DNA of 45,065 bases from an uncultured Clostridia bacterium (GCA_947629485.1 CANRDX010000011.1:1-45065); one strand, 5' to 3'; positions 1-7,123 are shown, counted from the first letter of the stretch. Translations and numbers: made by a program. Notes: generated by a model not told the origin, from the letters alone.

Positions 1-45
1 CAAAGGAGTTTTACTTTCAATACTTTTCGGTAAACCTCTCCCGAA

Positions 46-70
46 CCCCCGGACTATCCGGGGGTTTTCT
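46..70 (+). terminator. Intrinsic terminator of an upstream gene outside the window
   Basis: A perfect 8-bp GC-rich stem (46-53 with 57-64), 3-nt loop and T-rich tail. It probably ends a plus-strand gene lying before the window. Nothing codable is seen in bases 1-45. Confidence 0.75.
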
Positions 71-119
71 TATACAAGAAAACAGACCCCCTCTTTTCGA
101 GGGAGTCTTGCATTTTGCG

Positions 120-560
120 GGGTATGATTCTGATTCGTCATGTTGCCCCGTCCGCACCCATTCTAATTACGTCATGTTGCCCCGCCCGCACGTTCTATGT
201 TGTCGAAGGGCGGCACGAGGAGCGTAGCGACGAAGTAGCGGAGGCGAAGCCGTAGTCGAAACATCACCGCATTGTAATAAGGTGATAGCTCGGGGGACTT
301 CGTATGAGGGGATTCACTCGGGCTGCGCCCTCGGAATGACGCGGGGAACGGGGCGGCTCGGAGGCGGTGATACTTCGACTGCGCTACGCTCCGCTCAGTA
401 TGACGTATTTGGAATGACACCCCTTCCGTCGCCGAAGGCGACACCCACCCCTCCGAGGGGTGGGCAAGACGCGGGGGACGGGAGAAGCCTTGCGGACTGC
501 GTATGGGGGGATTCACTCAGGCTGCGCCCTCGGAATGACGCGGGGGCGGAAGGAACTTCG
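120..560. repeat. Mosaic intergenic repeat cluster R1
   Basis: This 440-base stretch has no convincing gene. It is made of short modules that recur elsewhere in the window. Bases 170-275 match the reverse complement of about 30566-30655 at roughly 90% by eye. Others are a 'cttcgactgcgctacgct' module (375-407, again at 1677), a 'ccttccgtcgccgaaggcga' module (421-470, again at 1617 and 18273) and a 'cggaatgacgcgggg' module. Many are internally palindromic. Open frames crossing it are not conserved between copies, so I treat it as non-coding repeat DNA. Confidence 0.75.
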
Positions 561-565
561 AGCGG

Positions 566-1288
566 TTACAGAAGCTCTTTCTTCTTGCGTTCAAACTCCT
601 CTTGCGTGATGACGCCGTTATCGAGGAGACGCTTGTAGCTTTCCAACAGGGCGATGGAAGCATTCTGCTGTTCCACCGTCTTGGGAGCAGGTACGGGGGC
701 GGGTGCGGGCGGCAAATTTGCAGGCTCTGCGGCCGCGGGCGGCAAATTTGCAGGCTCTGCGGCCGCGGGCGCAAGCTCTTCCGCCACTCCTCCCTGCACA
801 GAAGGGCTGCCAAACGAAAGCGGCTTCTCTTGGAGCTTTACCTCGCAGATGACGGAGGCGATCATCGAAAGTGCGATGATGAGGAAGGGAATGAAGGCGA
901 TCGTCGTGAGATAGCCGTTATTCATGAGCGAGACGTAGTACGCGCCGCAAACCATGTATGCAAAGGAAAGGAGCGTCGCTACGATGTTCGTAGCCATGCA
1001 AACGTTCTTGTTCCTGCGGCTATCGAACCGAATGAAGGAAACGGGCACCAAAATGACGGTAACGATTCCGAAAAACATCATTAAGAATGAAAAAATCAAA
1101 GAGGCAATATCTGCCGGGATAAATTCGGCTTTGCCGATCTGCCCGATGATGGCATAACCGCCCGCGCCGGCTGTCGCGCCCGAAACACGGGCATGCAAAA
1201 GATCGAATCCCGGCCCCGCCAGCGTGAAAACGGCAACGATAAACGCGAGTGAACAGAGCACGATCTTTTTCACAGAGAGATCTTTCAT
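566..1288 (-). CDS. Four-helix membrane protein with C-terminal SHOCT domain
   Basis: 240 residues. About four hydrophobic helices fill residues 8-155, followed by an Ala/Pro-rich linker with a tandem 10-residue repeat (AAAEPANLPP) and a final ~30-residue SHOCT-like domain (short C-terminal domain, with the pattern L.. LLDNGVITQEEFE..K). SHOCT domains occur at the ends of many unrelated bacterial proteins and probably mediate oligomerisation; the function here is unknown. The start is supported by a GGAGGAG ribosome binding site 7 nt upstream. It is monocistronic, flanked on both sides by repeat-rich DNA. Family assignment rests only on the C-terminal domain. Confidence 0.85.
   Translation of the reverse strand: MKDLSVKKIVLCSLAFIVAVFTLAGPGFDLLHARVSGATAGAGGYAIIGQIGKAEFIPADIASLIFSFLMMFFGIVTVILVPVSFIRFDSRRNKNVCMATNIVATLLSFAYMVCGAYYVSLMNNGYLTTIAFIPFLIIALSMIASVICEVKLQEKPLSFGSPSVQGGVAEELAPAAAEPANLPPAAAEPANLPPAPAPVPAPKTVEQQNASIALLESYKRLLDNGVITQEEFERKKKELL
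711..770. repeat. Exact 30-bp tandem duplication inside the SHOCT gene
   Basis: Two identical 30-bp units (711-740 and 741-770), each with a GCGGCCGC core, encode the duplicated Ala/Pro linker. Exact identity implies a recent slippage or expansion event. Confidence 0.95.
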
Positions 1289-1417
1289 GCTTCCACTCCT
1301 CCCTCATGGACTTTTTTCTTCATTTTACGGGTTTTCGCCGATATTGTCAAGCGTTTCGCGCAGGCGCGCACCCATTTTGCAGAAGAGCGGGGTGGGAGGC
1401 TTGTCGCCCCTGCAAGG

Positions 1418-1549
1418 GAAAATTTTGCTTTTCTGTCAAAGATTGATAATCTTTGGCGCAAAATTTTCTTGGCGTTTGCGCATATGCCCGCGCAAACGCT
1501 GACCGAACGCGGGGTTCTACCCGCGTGAGACAGATGTCATGAAGTGACA
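1418..1549. other. Stack of inverted repeats, possible structured RNA or miniature element
   Basis: Region 1289-1899 has no gene. Within it lies a nested dyad: perfect 11-bp outer arms (1418-1428 with 1458-1468) around perfect 7-bp inner arms (1438-1444 with 1448-1454). Next come a perfect 10-bp dyad (1472-1481 with 1490-1499), a CGCGGG/CCCGCG hairpin near 1508-1525 and a TGTCA/TGACA hairpin near 1535-1549. No promoter or T-run clearly frames it. Structured RNA, a MITE-like element, or part of the neighbouring repeat cluster are all possible. Confidence 0.55.
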
Positions 1550-1860
1550 GAGGGGTTTAACCCTTTCCCCCGCTTCGCGGGTACTTTCCCTAAAAGGGAC
1601 AGCGAGAAATTCAACCCCCTTCCGTCGCCGAAGGCGACACCCACCCCTCCGAGGGGTGGGCAAGAATAAGGTGATACTTCGACTGCGCTACGCTTCGCTC
1701 AGTATGACGGGATTTGGAAGTGCAACCCCCATCAGTCACCTGCGGTGACAGCTTCCCCCCGTAGACGGGGGAAGCCTTATGGACTTCGTATGAGGGGATT
1801 CTCTCGCTTCGCTCGGAATGACGCGGGGAACGGGGGCAGCTCGGGGGCGAGGGAGGGATT
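1535..1860. repeat. Mosaic intergenic repeat cluster R2
   Basis: Shares modules with R1 (1617-1666, 1677-1708, 1769-1830) and with the cluster at 18.2 kb. It includes an internal hairpin at about 1754-1775 (GCTTCCCCC with GGGGGAAGC). It sits upstream of two divergent genes. No coding signal seen. Confidence 0.75.
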
Positions 1861-1864
1861 TTTC

Positions 1865-1900
1865 TTTACATTCCTCGAAAGTTGCGCTATAATAGGGGCA
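1865..1900 (+). promoter_or_regulatory. Near-consensus sigma-70 promoter reading into the start codon
   Basis: TTTACA (1865-1870), 17-bp spacer, TATAAT (1888-1893), then 6 nt to the ATG at 1900. The expected transcription start falls on the A of the start codon, so the mRNA should be leaderless. An in-frame TTG at 1882 lies upstream of the -10 box and cannot be the start. Confidence 0.85.
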
Positions 1901-3072
1901 TGGCGTACGAAGTTTTCTTAAAAAAGGGCGAAGAAAAACGCATTTTAGCGGGGCACCCGTGGGTGTATGCAAACGAGGTCGCCCGCATCGAGGGCAAGGA
2001 CAAGAACGGCGCTCTCGCGACGGTGCGCGCCTTCGACGGGCGATATATCGGAAAGGGCTACATCAACCATGCCTCCAAAATTTTGGTGCGCATCTTTCTC
2101 CGCGGGAACGAGGAGGACGACGCTTCCCTATACCATGCCCGCATTCATGCCGCAAATTCCTACCGCAAGGCGCTCGGCTACGAAAGCGCCTACCGCGCCG
2201 TATTCGCCGAGGCGGACGATCTTCCCGCCCTCATCGTCGATAAATACGGCGACTATCTTTCGGTGCAGTTCCTCTCGCTCGGGGTGTATCTCCGCAAGGC
2301 GCTCATCGTGAAGGCGCTCGTCGAGGAGTTCGCCCCCAAAGGGATCTGGGAGCGTTCCGACGTCGCCGTGCGCAAAAAAGAGGGCTTGCCCGAGGAAACG
2401 GGCCTGCTCTTCGGGGAAGTGCCCGATTGGGTGGAGATCGAAGAAAACGGGCTGAAAATGGCCGTCGATCTCAAAAACGGGCAGAAAACGGGGTATTTTC
2501 TCGACCAAAAGGAAAACCGCGCCGCCGTGCGCCGCTATGCCCGCGGGGAAGTTTTGGATTGCTTCTGCAACAGCGGAGGGTTTTCGATGAACGCCGCGAC
2601 CGTAGCCGACCGTGTGACCGCGCTCGACGCCTCCCCCTTCGCCCTCGAAAACGTGAAGCGCAATGCCGCGCTCAACGGATTCGGCAACATCGAGACGGTG
2701 TGCGGCGACGCCTTTGAGCTTCTGCGGACATACCATGCCCAAAAGAGGAGCTTCGATTGCGTGATTTTGGATCCGCCTGCCTTCTGCAAATCCGCCGCCG
2801 AAGCGCAGGACGCCTTGAAGGGCTACCTCGATATCAACCTTTTGGGGATAAAACTCGTGAAGTGCGGCGGCTTTCTCGTGAGCTGTTCCTGTTCTCACTT
2901 TGTGACCGCCGCCATGTTTGAAAAAATGCTGACGGAGGCCGCGCGGCGCGCGGGAAGAAGGGTGCAGTGCGTGGAGACGCGCTCGCAAGCGCCCGACCAC
3001 CCCTCTCTGCTCGCCGCCGACGAGACGCACTATTTGAAATTTTTCGTCCTTCGGGTGACGGAAAAACTATGA
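1900..3072 (+). CDS. Class I rRNA large-subunit methyltransferase, RlmI family
   Basis: 390 residues. An N-terminal PUA-like domain (about residues 1-80, GHPWVYANEV) is followed by an EEHEE-like linker and a Rossmann methyltransferase domain. Visible motifs are the SAM-binding D(C)FCNSGGFS near residue 220, the catalytic DPPAF near 287 and SCSCSHF near 327. RlmI-type enzymes methylate a cytosine of 23S rRNA at C5; the exact target base here is not provable. The start at 1900 is set by the promoter position; the mRNA is predicted leaderless with no Shine-Dalgarno. It ends in its own terminator, convergent with the next gene. Confidence 0.9.
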   Translation: MAYEVFLKKGEEKRILAGHPWVYANEVARIEGKDKNGALATVRAFDGRYIGKGYINHASKILVRIFLRGNEEDDASLYHARIHAANSYRKALGYESAYRAVFAEADDLPALIVDKYGDYLSVQFLSLGVYLRKALIVKALVEEFAPKGIWERSDVAVRKKEGLPEETGLLFGEVPDWVEIEENGLKMAVDLKNGQKTGYFLDQKENRAAVRRYARGEVLDCFCNSGGFSMNAATVADRVTALDASPFALENVKRNAALNGFGNIETVCGDAFELLRTYHAQKRSFDCVILDPPAFCKSAAEAQDALKGYLDINLLGIKLVKCGGFLVSCSCSHFVTAAMFEKMLTEAARRAGRRVQCVETRSQAPDHPSLLAADETHYLKFFVLRVTEKL

Positions 3073-3079
3073 CAATATG

Positions 3080-3103
3080 AAAAAACCGCGAATATTTCGC
3101 GGT
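3080..3103 (-). terminator. Terminator of the minus-strand lipoprotein gene
   Basis: 8-bp perfect stem (3085-3092 with 3096-3103) followed on the minus strand by a T-run (the A-run 3080-3085). It lies beyond the plus-strand terminator, so the two convergent transcripts overlap and each uses its own hairpin. Confidence 0.75.
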
Positions 3104-3118
3104 AAAACGTAATGTGTG

Positions 3119-3142
3119 CCCCCGCTTTTGCGGGGGTTTTTT
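3119..3142 (+). terminator. Terminator of the rRNA methyltransferase gene
   Basis: CCCCCGC stem (3119-3125 with 3130-3136), TTTT loop and six T residues. The T-run abuts and overlaps the stop codon of the convergent lipoprotein gene at 3141. Confidence 0.9.
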
Positions 3143-3869
3143 ACGAATTCTGTTCTTCCGCCGTCGGGATCCCTTCGGGCAGGGTCACCGTTTGCCCGCC
3201 GTAGGTCAGGTGCAAGTTTACTCCGTTTCCTGCATAATAGCCACCGCCACCCCCGCTGATAAACGCATATCCATCCGCATTGACATTGACGACCTTCCCG
3301 CCCTTGATTTTGATTAAACACATTTCGTTGCTCTCCTCTCCACCGTCCACTTCATACAAATAGCCGCCTCTTTTCGTATCGTAAGAAAACATCTCCTCGG
3401 AATCCTTAAAGCTACAAACTAATCCTAAAAGGCCATCCATCCTGTACATCTCGAATTCGAAGTCCTTCGGATCGAAAACGACCCATTTCCCGCTTTTTTT
3501 CATATAAAATACCTCACCGTTGAAGTAATACTCGCCCTGCCGCGGGAACTCATACTCATCCACACCATCGTCGCCTACTTTTACGTTTGCAGACCACTTT
3601 CCGTATTCGAGCCCATCCGCCCGGATGCAAGTAATGGAATAGTCCACATCCCCAGACACTGTGCCGTCAATTCCCCAAGTTTTTTCTGTCAATGATGCCG
3701 TAACCTTAACATTCTCGAAGTGCGCCTCGTCGAAGGCCGCCGCCCACGCCTCTTCGAAATTTTCCGAGGGAAGCTCTTCTCCCTTGATGTCTCCGCCGCA
3801 GGCCGTAAGGCCGAGACACATAATGCCCGCAAGGGCAGTTGCCGCAATGCCAATAGAAAGTTTCTTCAT
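3141..3869 (-). CDS. Predicted lipoprotein of unknown function, XRE-linked
   Basis: 242 residues. It has a signal peptide ending in a lipobox (LTAC near residue 23), so it should be lipid-anchored on the outer face of the membrane. The mature part is acidic with many aromatic and glycine residues and looks like a beta-rich, LolA/LppX-like fold, but I do not recognise a family. The start at 3869 has AAGGAG upstream (3879-3885). It is divergent from a small XRE regulator, and its promoter is occupied by a perfect dyad. Repression or switching by that regulator is inferred. Its ligand or target is unknown. Confidence 0.85.
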   Translation of the reverse strand: MKKLSIGIAATALAGIMCLGLTACGGDIKGEELPSENFEEAWAAAFDEAHFENVKVTASLTEKTWGIDGTVSGDVDYSITCIRADGLEYGKWSANVKVGDDGVDEYEFPRQGEYYFNGEVFYMKKSGKWVVFDPKDFEFEMYRMDGLLGLVCSFKDSEEMFSYDTKRGGYLYEVDGGEESNEMCLIKIKGGKVVNVNADGYAFISGGGGGYYAGNGVNLHLTYGGQTVTLPEGIPTAEEQNS

Positions 3870-3887
3870 AAAATTTTTCTCCTTTGC

Positions 3888-3941
3888 ACAGGTTGAAACT
3901 GTACTTTCCTTATTATACAGTTTCAAACTGTATAATGTCAA
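3888..3941. promoter_or_regulatory. Divergent promoter region with two XRE operator candidates
   Basis: Minus-strand promoter: TTGACA (complement of 3936-3941), 18-bp spacer, TATAAT (complement of 3912-3917). A perfect 21-bp dyad, TATACAGTTT-C-AAACTGTATA (3914-3934), spans the -10 box and spacer. It also overlaps a plus-strand TATAAT at 3931-3936. A second copy of the 15-bp core (3888-3902, ACAGGTTGAAACTGT) differs at 2 positions and lies 29 bp away centre to centre. Two spaced copies fit cooperative repressor binding. Confidence 0.8.
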
Positions 3942-3960
3942 GTGTTTGGAGAGAAAAAAA

Positions 3961-4167
3961 GTGAAAGAATTATACCATTTGGCAAAGAATTTGAAAATGC
4001 TGCGAGAACAATACGGCTATACGATGAAATACGTTGCAAATCAACTCGGAATCGCATATCAATCCTATCAATGCTACGAGCGCGGGCTGACCGTACCAAC
4101 GCTGCAAAATTTTATCAAGCTCGCAAAACTGTACGACGTCTCTTTGGACGACTTGATAGAAGAATAG
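3961..4167 (+). CDS. XRE-family helix-turn-helix regulator
   Basis: 68 residues, essentially a lone HTH_3/Cro-CI domain: helices around LAKNLKMLREQYG, the HTH TMKYVANQLGIAYQSYQCYERG, and a C-terminal LAKLYDVSLDDLIEE typical of the family. I chose the GTG at 3961 because GGAGAG lies just upstream (3949-3954) and translation from there gives exactly one domain; longer frames run through the divergent promoter. It is placed to bind the dyads at 3888-3934, regulating both itself and the lipoprotein. The presence of only a minimal DNA-binding domain gives no clue to an inducer. Confidence 0.9.
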   Translation: MKELYHLAKNLKMLREQYGYTMKYVANQLGIAYQSYQCYERGLTVPTLQNFIKLAKLYDVSLDDLIEE

Positions 4168-4197
4168 ATCCCCGCGCAGAAAGCGCGGGGATATTTG
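4168..4197 (+). terminator. Hairpin after the XRE gene
   Basis: Perfect 10-bp stem (4168-4177 with 4183-4192) starting at the base after the stop codon. The T-tail is weak (ATATTTGG), so termination may be incomplete. Confidence 0.6.
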
Positions 4198-4308
4198 GTC
4201 TCCACCTTTTTTTTGAGAGTTCTCCATTTCGTTCGCCTTGCTCACTTCGGTCGAAATAGCAAAACTGTCATGTCGCCCCCCCCCGAGGGAGGGGGCATGA
4301 AAGGCGTC

Positions 4309-5925
4309 TCACTCTTTTTGCGGTCTATCTTCCGCCGCGACGTCCGAAAGGATCTCGCCGACGGTATCGCGGAGCGCCTCGCAGAATTCGCGAAGATCCG
4401 CCGCCTCCCCTTCGACGGTGAGGATATCCCCTTCGTGTAAAACAGTGGAGCCTTTGGGAGGAAGGGTCTGCCCGCCGCGCACCACTTCGGCGACGAGCGC
4501 GCCGCCCGGCCACAGGATATCGCGGATGGCTTTCTCGGCGGCGAACGGAGCCACGCGCACCCGTACCGTCTCCTTCTTCCGCTCGCCCTGCTCCGCGAGA
4601 AGATCTTCGAGCAGTCTCTCGTAGAGTGGCTCCGTGCGAAACATGCTTCCCAAAAAATACCCGACGGCGACGGAGAGCACGACGGGCAGAAGGAAGGTGA
4701 ACCCGCCCGTAAGCTCCACCGTCATGATGATCCCCGTAAACGGCGCTTTGACTACGGTGGCGAAGAACGTTGCGAGCGAGATGACGATCACGGTATCCGC
4801 AAGCGCGGGATCCATTCCCATCTGTTCAAAGAGCAGGGAAAGAAGGGCGCCCGCGCCCGCGCCGATCGCGAACATGGGCAGCGAGGAACAGCAGGGGACT
4901 TCCGCCCCGATATTGACGGCGGTCGCGACGATCCGAAAGAGAACGATTATGAACAGCGTGACCCAAAGAGGCGAAGAAAAAACGCGGGATACGCCCTCTC
5001 CCCCGCCCGCGAGCGAGCGGATAAAATGCGTTCCCCCGCCGATCGCGTTCAACGTGAGCAGCCCGAACACGCCCGCAAGCAAAAACGGGACCGCCATTTT
5101 GAGGGCATGGACACCCCGTTTGAGGCGGATCTTCGCAAAGAGCCGCTTGGAGAGCAGGGCGAGGAAATAGAACGCGATCCCGAGCAGAGAGACGATGGCC
5201 GCGGCAAGAAGCGTGTAGGGAAGGAAAGAGACGGACGTCGCCCGAAAGATGAAATTGCCGAAGATCGGCTCGTTGAACAGCCCGAGACGGGGCGCGAGGA
5301 CACTCCGTATGAGGACGGCGACGACGACAGACGTAAAGGAGCTTGCAAAGACTTCGGGCGTAAAGCGTTTGTGCGTCTCCTCATAGGCAAAGACGATGCC
5401 CGTGAAGGGGGCGTTCAGCGCCACCGCAAGCCCCGCGCACGCGCCGCCCGTGATCTGATACCGCCGCACCACCGCGTTTCTCTTCAAGAGGGAGGAAAGC
5501 CCGTCGCCGCACGCCGCGCCCATCATGAGGCTCGGGCCTTCGCTTCCCGCCGAAAGCCCGAAGAAGACGGCAAGAAGGCTCGCCGCAAACATTCCCGTGA
5601 GAACTTTATACCACTTGAACCGCAACAGACCCTGCGCCGCCCCCTCCGTCTGCGGGAAGCCGCTCCCGCGGATAATGGGAAGCGCGCGCACGAACCCGCC
5701 CACGACGACGGCGCCCAAAAGCAGCCCCAAAAAGAGGAGGGGGATAAAGGCGGGGTGATCGAGAAAATACTTGTAGTATCCCCTTGCGAACTCCTCGGTG
5801 AGTTCGATCAGCGCGTTGTAAAGCGTCACGATGACGCCGGCGAACGCGCCCGTCAGCACGCCCACCGCCACGATCTGGATCCCGCGATTGAATTGTCTGC
5901 GCAGAGACTGCGGTTTTCCGCTCAT
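4309..5925 (-). CDS. ClC-family chloride channel/antiporter with C-terminal RCK_C domain
   Basis: 538 residues. A ClC core of about 10-12 helices carries the anion-binding motifs GSGFPQ (near residue 88), GSEGPS with the gating glutamate (near 125), and FAYEETHKRF with the internal proton glutamate. Both glutamates point to a Cl-/H+ antiporter rather than a channel. The last ~75 residues (RVRVAPF...EGDILTVEGE) form a TrkA-C/RCK_C-like regulatory domain. I start at MSGKPQ (5925); an upstream TTG-type start would lie before the -10 box. Predicted leaderless. It is monocistronic; the repeat-like sequence at 4262-4300 follows it. Confidence 0.92.
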   Translation of the reverse strand: MSGKPQSLRRQFNRGIQIVAVGVLTGAFAGVIVTLYNALIELTEEFARGYYKYFLDHPAFIPLLFLGLLLGAVVVGGFVRALPIIRGSGFPQTEGAAQGLLRFKWYKVLTGMFAASLLAVFFGLSAGSEGPSLMMGAACGDGLSSLLKRNAVVRRYQITGGACAGLAVALNAPFTGIVFAYEETHKRFTPEVFASSFTSVVVAVLIRSVLAPRLGLFNEPIFGNFIFRATSVSFLPYTLLAAAIVSLLGIAFYFLALLSKRLFAKIRLKRGVHALKMAVPFLLAGVFGLLTLNAIGGGTHFIRSLAGGGEGVSRVFSSPLWVTLFIIVLFRIVATAVNIGAEVPCCSSLPMFAIGAGAGALLSLLFEQMGMDPALADTVIVISLATFFATVVKAPFTGIIMTVELTGGFTFLLPVVLSVAVGYFLGSMFRTEPLYERLLEDLLAEQGERKKETVRVRVAPFAAEKAIRDILWPGGALVAEVVRGGQTLPPKGSTVLHEGDILTVEGEAADLREFCEALRDTVGEILSDVAAEDRPQKE

Positions 5926-5960
5926 AGGACGATTGTACCACACCGCGGGGAAAAAGTAAA
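5923..5960 (-). promoter_or_regulatory. Promoter of the ClC gene, -10 six bases before ATG
   Basis: TTTACT (complement of 5955-5960), 17-bp spacer, TACAAT (complement of 5932-5937), 6 nt, ATG at 5925. The predicted transcription start coincides with the start codon. Confidence 0.8.
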
Positions 5961-6036
5961 GAAAATAAGCCCCTTCGCCGCAAACGCCCCCGACGAAGAT
6001 TTTTCGGATTTTTTCGAAAAATTTTTCCCAAACCCC

Positions 6037-6064
6037 TTGACAGATCGGGATTCTATGCTATAAT
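6037..6064 (+). promoter_or_regulatory. Strong promoter of the orphan 6.07-6.52 kb transcript
   Basis: TTGACA (6037-6042), 16-bp spacer, TATAAT (6059-6064), both perfect consensus. Start predicted at about 6071. It points away from the ClC gene into a region with no recognised gene. Confidence 0.85.
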
Positions 6065-6081
6065 GTAGATGAAAAAAGAAA

Positions 6082-6144
6082 ATGACTAACAAAAAAAGAC
6101 ATTTTCTAACAAGGCGGGATACTCCGATGGACAGGGAAAACTGA
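6082..6144 (+). CDS. Putative 20-residue basic peptide
   Basis: First of three same-frame mini-ORFs in the orphan transcript: 20 residues rich in Lys/Arg, starting MTNKKRH and ending MDREN. It begins about 11 nt after the predicted transcription start, with no clear Shine-Dalgarno; its first bases lie in a small hairpin. Translation is speculative. Confidence 0.25.
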   Translation: MTNKKRHFLTRRDTPMDREN

Positions 6145-6192
6145 ACGCGGAAAACTGAAAGCGGGAGAAACCGCGATCGCAGGGGAGCCGAG

Positions 6193-6273
6193 ATGAAGAA
6201 CGGCAAGGTTCCCGCAAAAAATTCATATCGGAGGTACAACGATATGAGACTTCGGTGCTTGAAGATCAAGTAG
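6193..6273 (+). CDS. Putative 26-residue basic peptide
   Basis: ATG at 6193 preceded by AGGGGAG (6181-6187) at good spacing. 26 residues, strongly basic, starting MKNGKVPAKN and ending LRCLKIK. An internal in-frame ATG at 6244 has its own GGAGG-like site (6229-6234), so an N-terminally shorter 9-residue product is possible. An A-AAA-AAT heptamer at 6216-6222 is a possible -1 slip site into a frame that stays open past the terminator. Confidence 0.35.
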   Translation: MKNGKVPAKNSYRRYNDMRLRCLKIK

Positions 6274-6288
6274 AAGGAGGAAAGACCA

Positions 6289-6321
6289 ATGTACACTTAT
6301 ATGATAGGGGCGGAAGCGTAA
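6289..6321 (+). CDS. Putative 10-residue peptide with very strong ribosome site
   Basis: ATG at 6289, preceded by AAGGAGG (6274-6280) at 8-nt spacing; encodes MYTYMIGAEA then TAA. The ribosome site starts just 3 bases after the stop of the 26-residue ORF, so translational coupling or a stalling/attenuating leader peptide are possibilities. No product is known. Confidence 0.35.
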   Translation: MYTYMIGAEA

Positions 6322-6488
6322 CGATCCCCCATTCGCGCGGCAGAGAACAGTTCCCGCGCAGGACAGAGATCCGCAGGGAGATCTCAAACGCCATCCATTC
6401 CGCGGAAGGGCTTATAGGCAGATCCGAGAAGATCTTGCCGCAGAGCGGCCGGCGCGGAATGGCGCTCCCAAGACAACAGAATAGCGAT

Positions 6489-6520
6489 ACCCCCGTGCGG
6501 TTGCGCGGGGGTTGTTTTTT
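6489..6520 (+). terminator. Terminator of the orphan transcript
   Basis: 10-bp stem with one T-G pair (6489-6498 with 6503-6512), GGTT tetraloop, then TTGTTTTTT. No plus-strand gene follows, so this ends a stand-alone transcript. Confidence 0.9.
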
Positions 6521-6538
6521 GCCGCCGCCTGCGGGCGG

Positions 6539-7123
6539 TCATAATTTATATTTTGCGGTCATTTTGAGAACGGAGGCGAGGCAGTCGTTGAGGGCGTGCG
6601 TCTCCCCCTCGGAGAGCGGAGCCTTTCGGTATCCGTTCAGCGCATGGCATAAAACGTCGAGTTCGAGGCGGTCGGAAGCGGCAAGCGACGCCTTTTTGAG
6701 GCGGGCGATCAGTTCGTCGGCATACCGAAGCTGCGTTTCGCTCTCCGCGGCGGGGCGTTCTTCCTCGAAGCGGCAGATTTTGGGCGGCGCGGGCGTTTGG
6801 GCAAGGGGAGAGGCGAACTTGCGGTACATGCGCGCGTCCTTCCCCTCCTTCTTCTTCCGCGCGGGGATAAAATAGAGGAGCCGAAGCGCCGCGGCATACA
6901 GCGCGTACAGCCCCGAAAAGACCGCCGCCGCCTGCAACGATTTACAGCACAGCACGGAAAAGGACGCGAGCCAAAGCCCTGCGGCGACATAGGGATACGC
7001 CTTCCTTCCCCCGAAGAAAAAGGAGAACAGGACGTAGACCGCGTCGAGGGCGGGAAGAAGAAGCAGTGGCGCCCAATCGGGGATCTGCCCGAGCGCGCCG
7101 ATGATCGAGCCGAAGATTTCCAT
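6539..7123 (-). CDS. Small membrane protein of unknown function
   Basis: 194 residues. Three to four hydrophobic segments lie in residues 15-90 (around LLLLPALDAVYVLFSFFF, YVAAGLWLASFSVLCC, AAVFSGLYALYAAALRLLYF). A basic stretch (ARKKKEGKD) and a charged cytoplasmic tail of about 100 helical residues follow. I recognise no family. It is 72 bp downstream of addA on the same strand; the start lacks a Shine-Dalgarno, and a TATTCT 6 nt before the ATG is a weak leaderless candidate. It could be co-transcribed with addBA, but nothing suggests a repair role. Confidence 0.75.
   Translation of the reverse strand: MEIFGSIIGALGQIPDWAPLLLLPALDAVYVLFSFFFGGRKAYPYVAAGLWLASFSVLCCKSLQAAAVFSGLYALYAAALRLLYFIPARKKKEGKDARMYRKFASPLAQTPAPPKICRFEEERPAAESETQLRYADELIARLKKASLAASDRLELDVLCHALNGYRKAPLSEGETHALNDCLASVLKMTAKYKL

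Larger units (their letters stand above)
6071..6520 (+). ncRNA. Orphan ~450-nt structured transcript, family not recognised
   Basis: Framed by a consensus promoter and a strong terminator. Hairpins visible by eye: 6078-6084/6100-6106; GCGG/CCGC near 6161-6174; GGGGA-GCCG with CGGC-UUCCC near 6182-6213; GCGCGG/CCGCGC near 6336-6357; GAGATC/GATCTC; and a long 12-bp helix (CGCC..ATTCCGCG with CGCGGAATGGCG) with an inner GGCAGATC/GATCTTGCC hairpin. Three small ORFs with mostly good ribosome sites lie in the same frame. I checked for motifs of RNase P RNA, tmRNA, SRP RNA and T-box leaders and found none. It could be a dual-function RNA, a regulatory RNA, or the mRNA of tiny peptides. Confidence 0.6.

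Noticed and set aside
120-560. CRISPR array
   Set aside because: Repeats are irregular in length, spacing and orientation, without unique spacers, and there are no cas genes.
2128-3030. 300-codon open frame antisense to the RlmI-like gene
   Set aside because: It is a GC-rich shadow of a well-supported gene, with no domain and no ribosome site.
6071-6520. RNase P RNA, tmRNA, SRP RNA or T-box in the orphan transcript
   Set aside because: None of the conserved motifs (GGAGGAAAGUCCG with its partner, a tRNA-like end, the SRP tetraloop region, or GGGUGGNACCGCG) is present; the AAGGAGGAAAGACC here fits a ribosome site.
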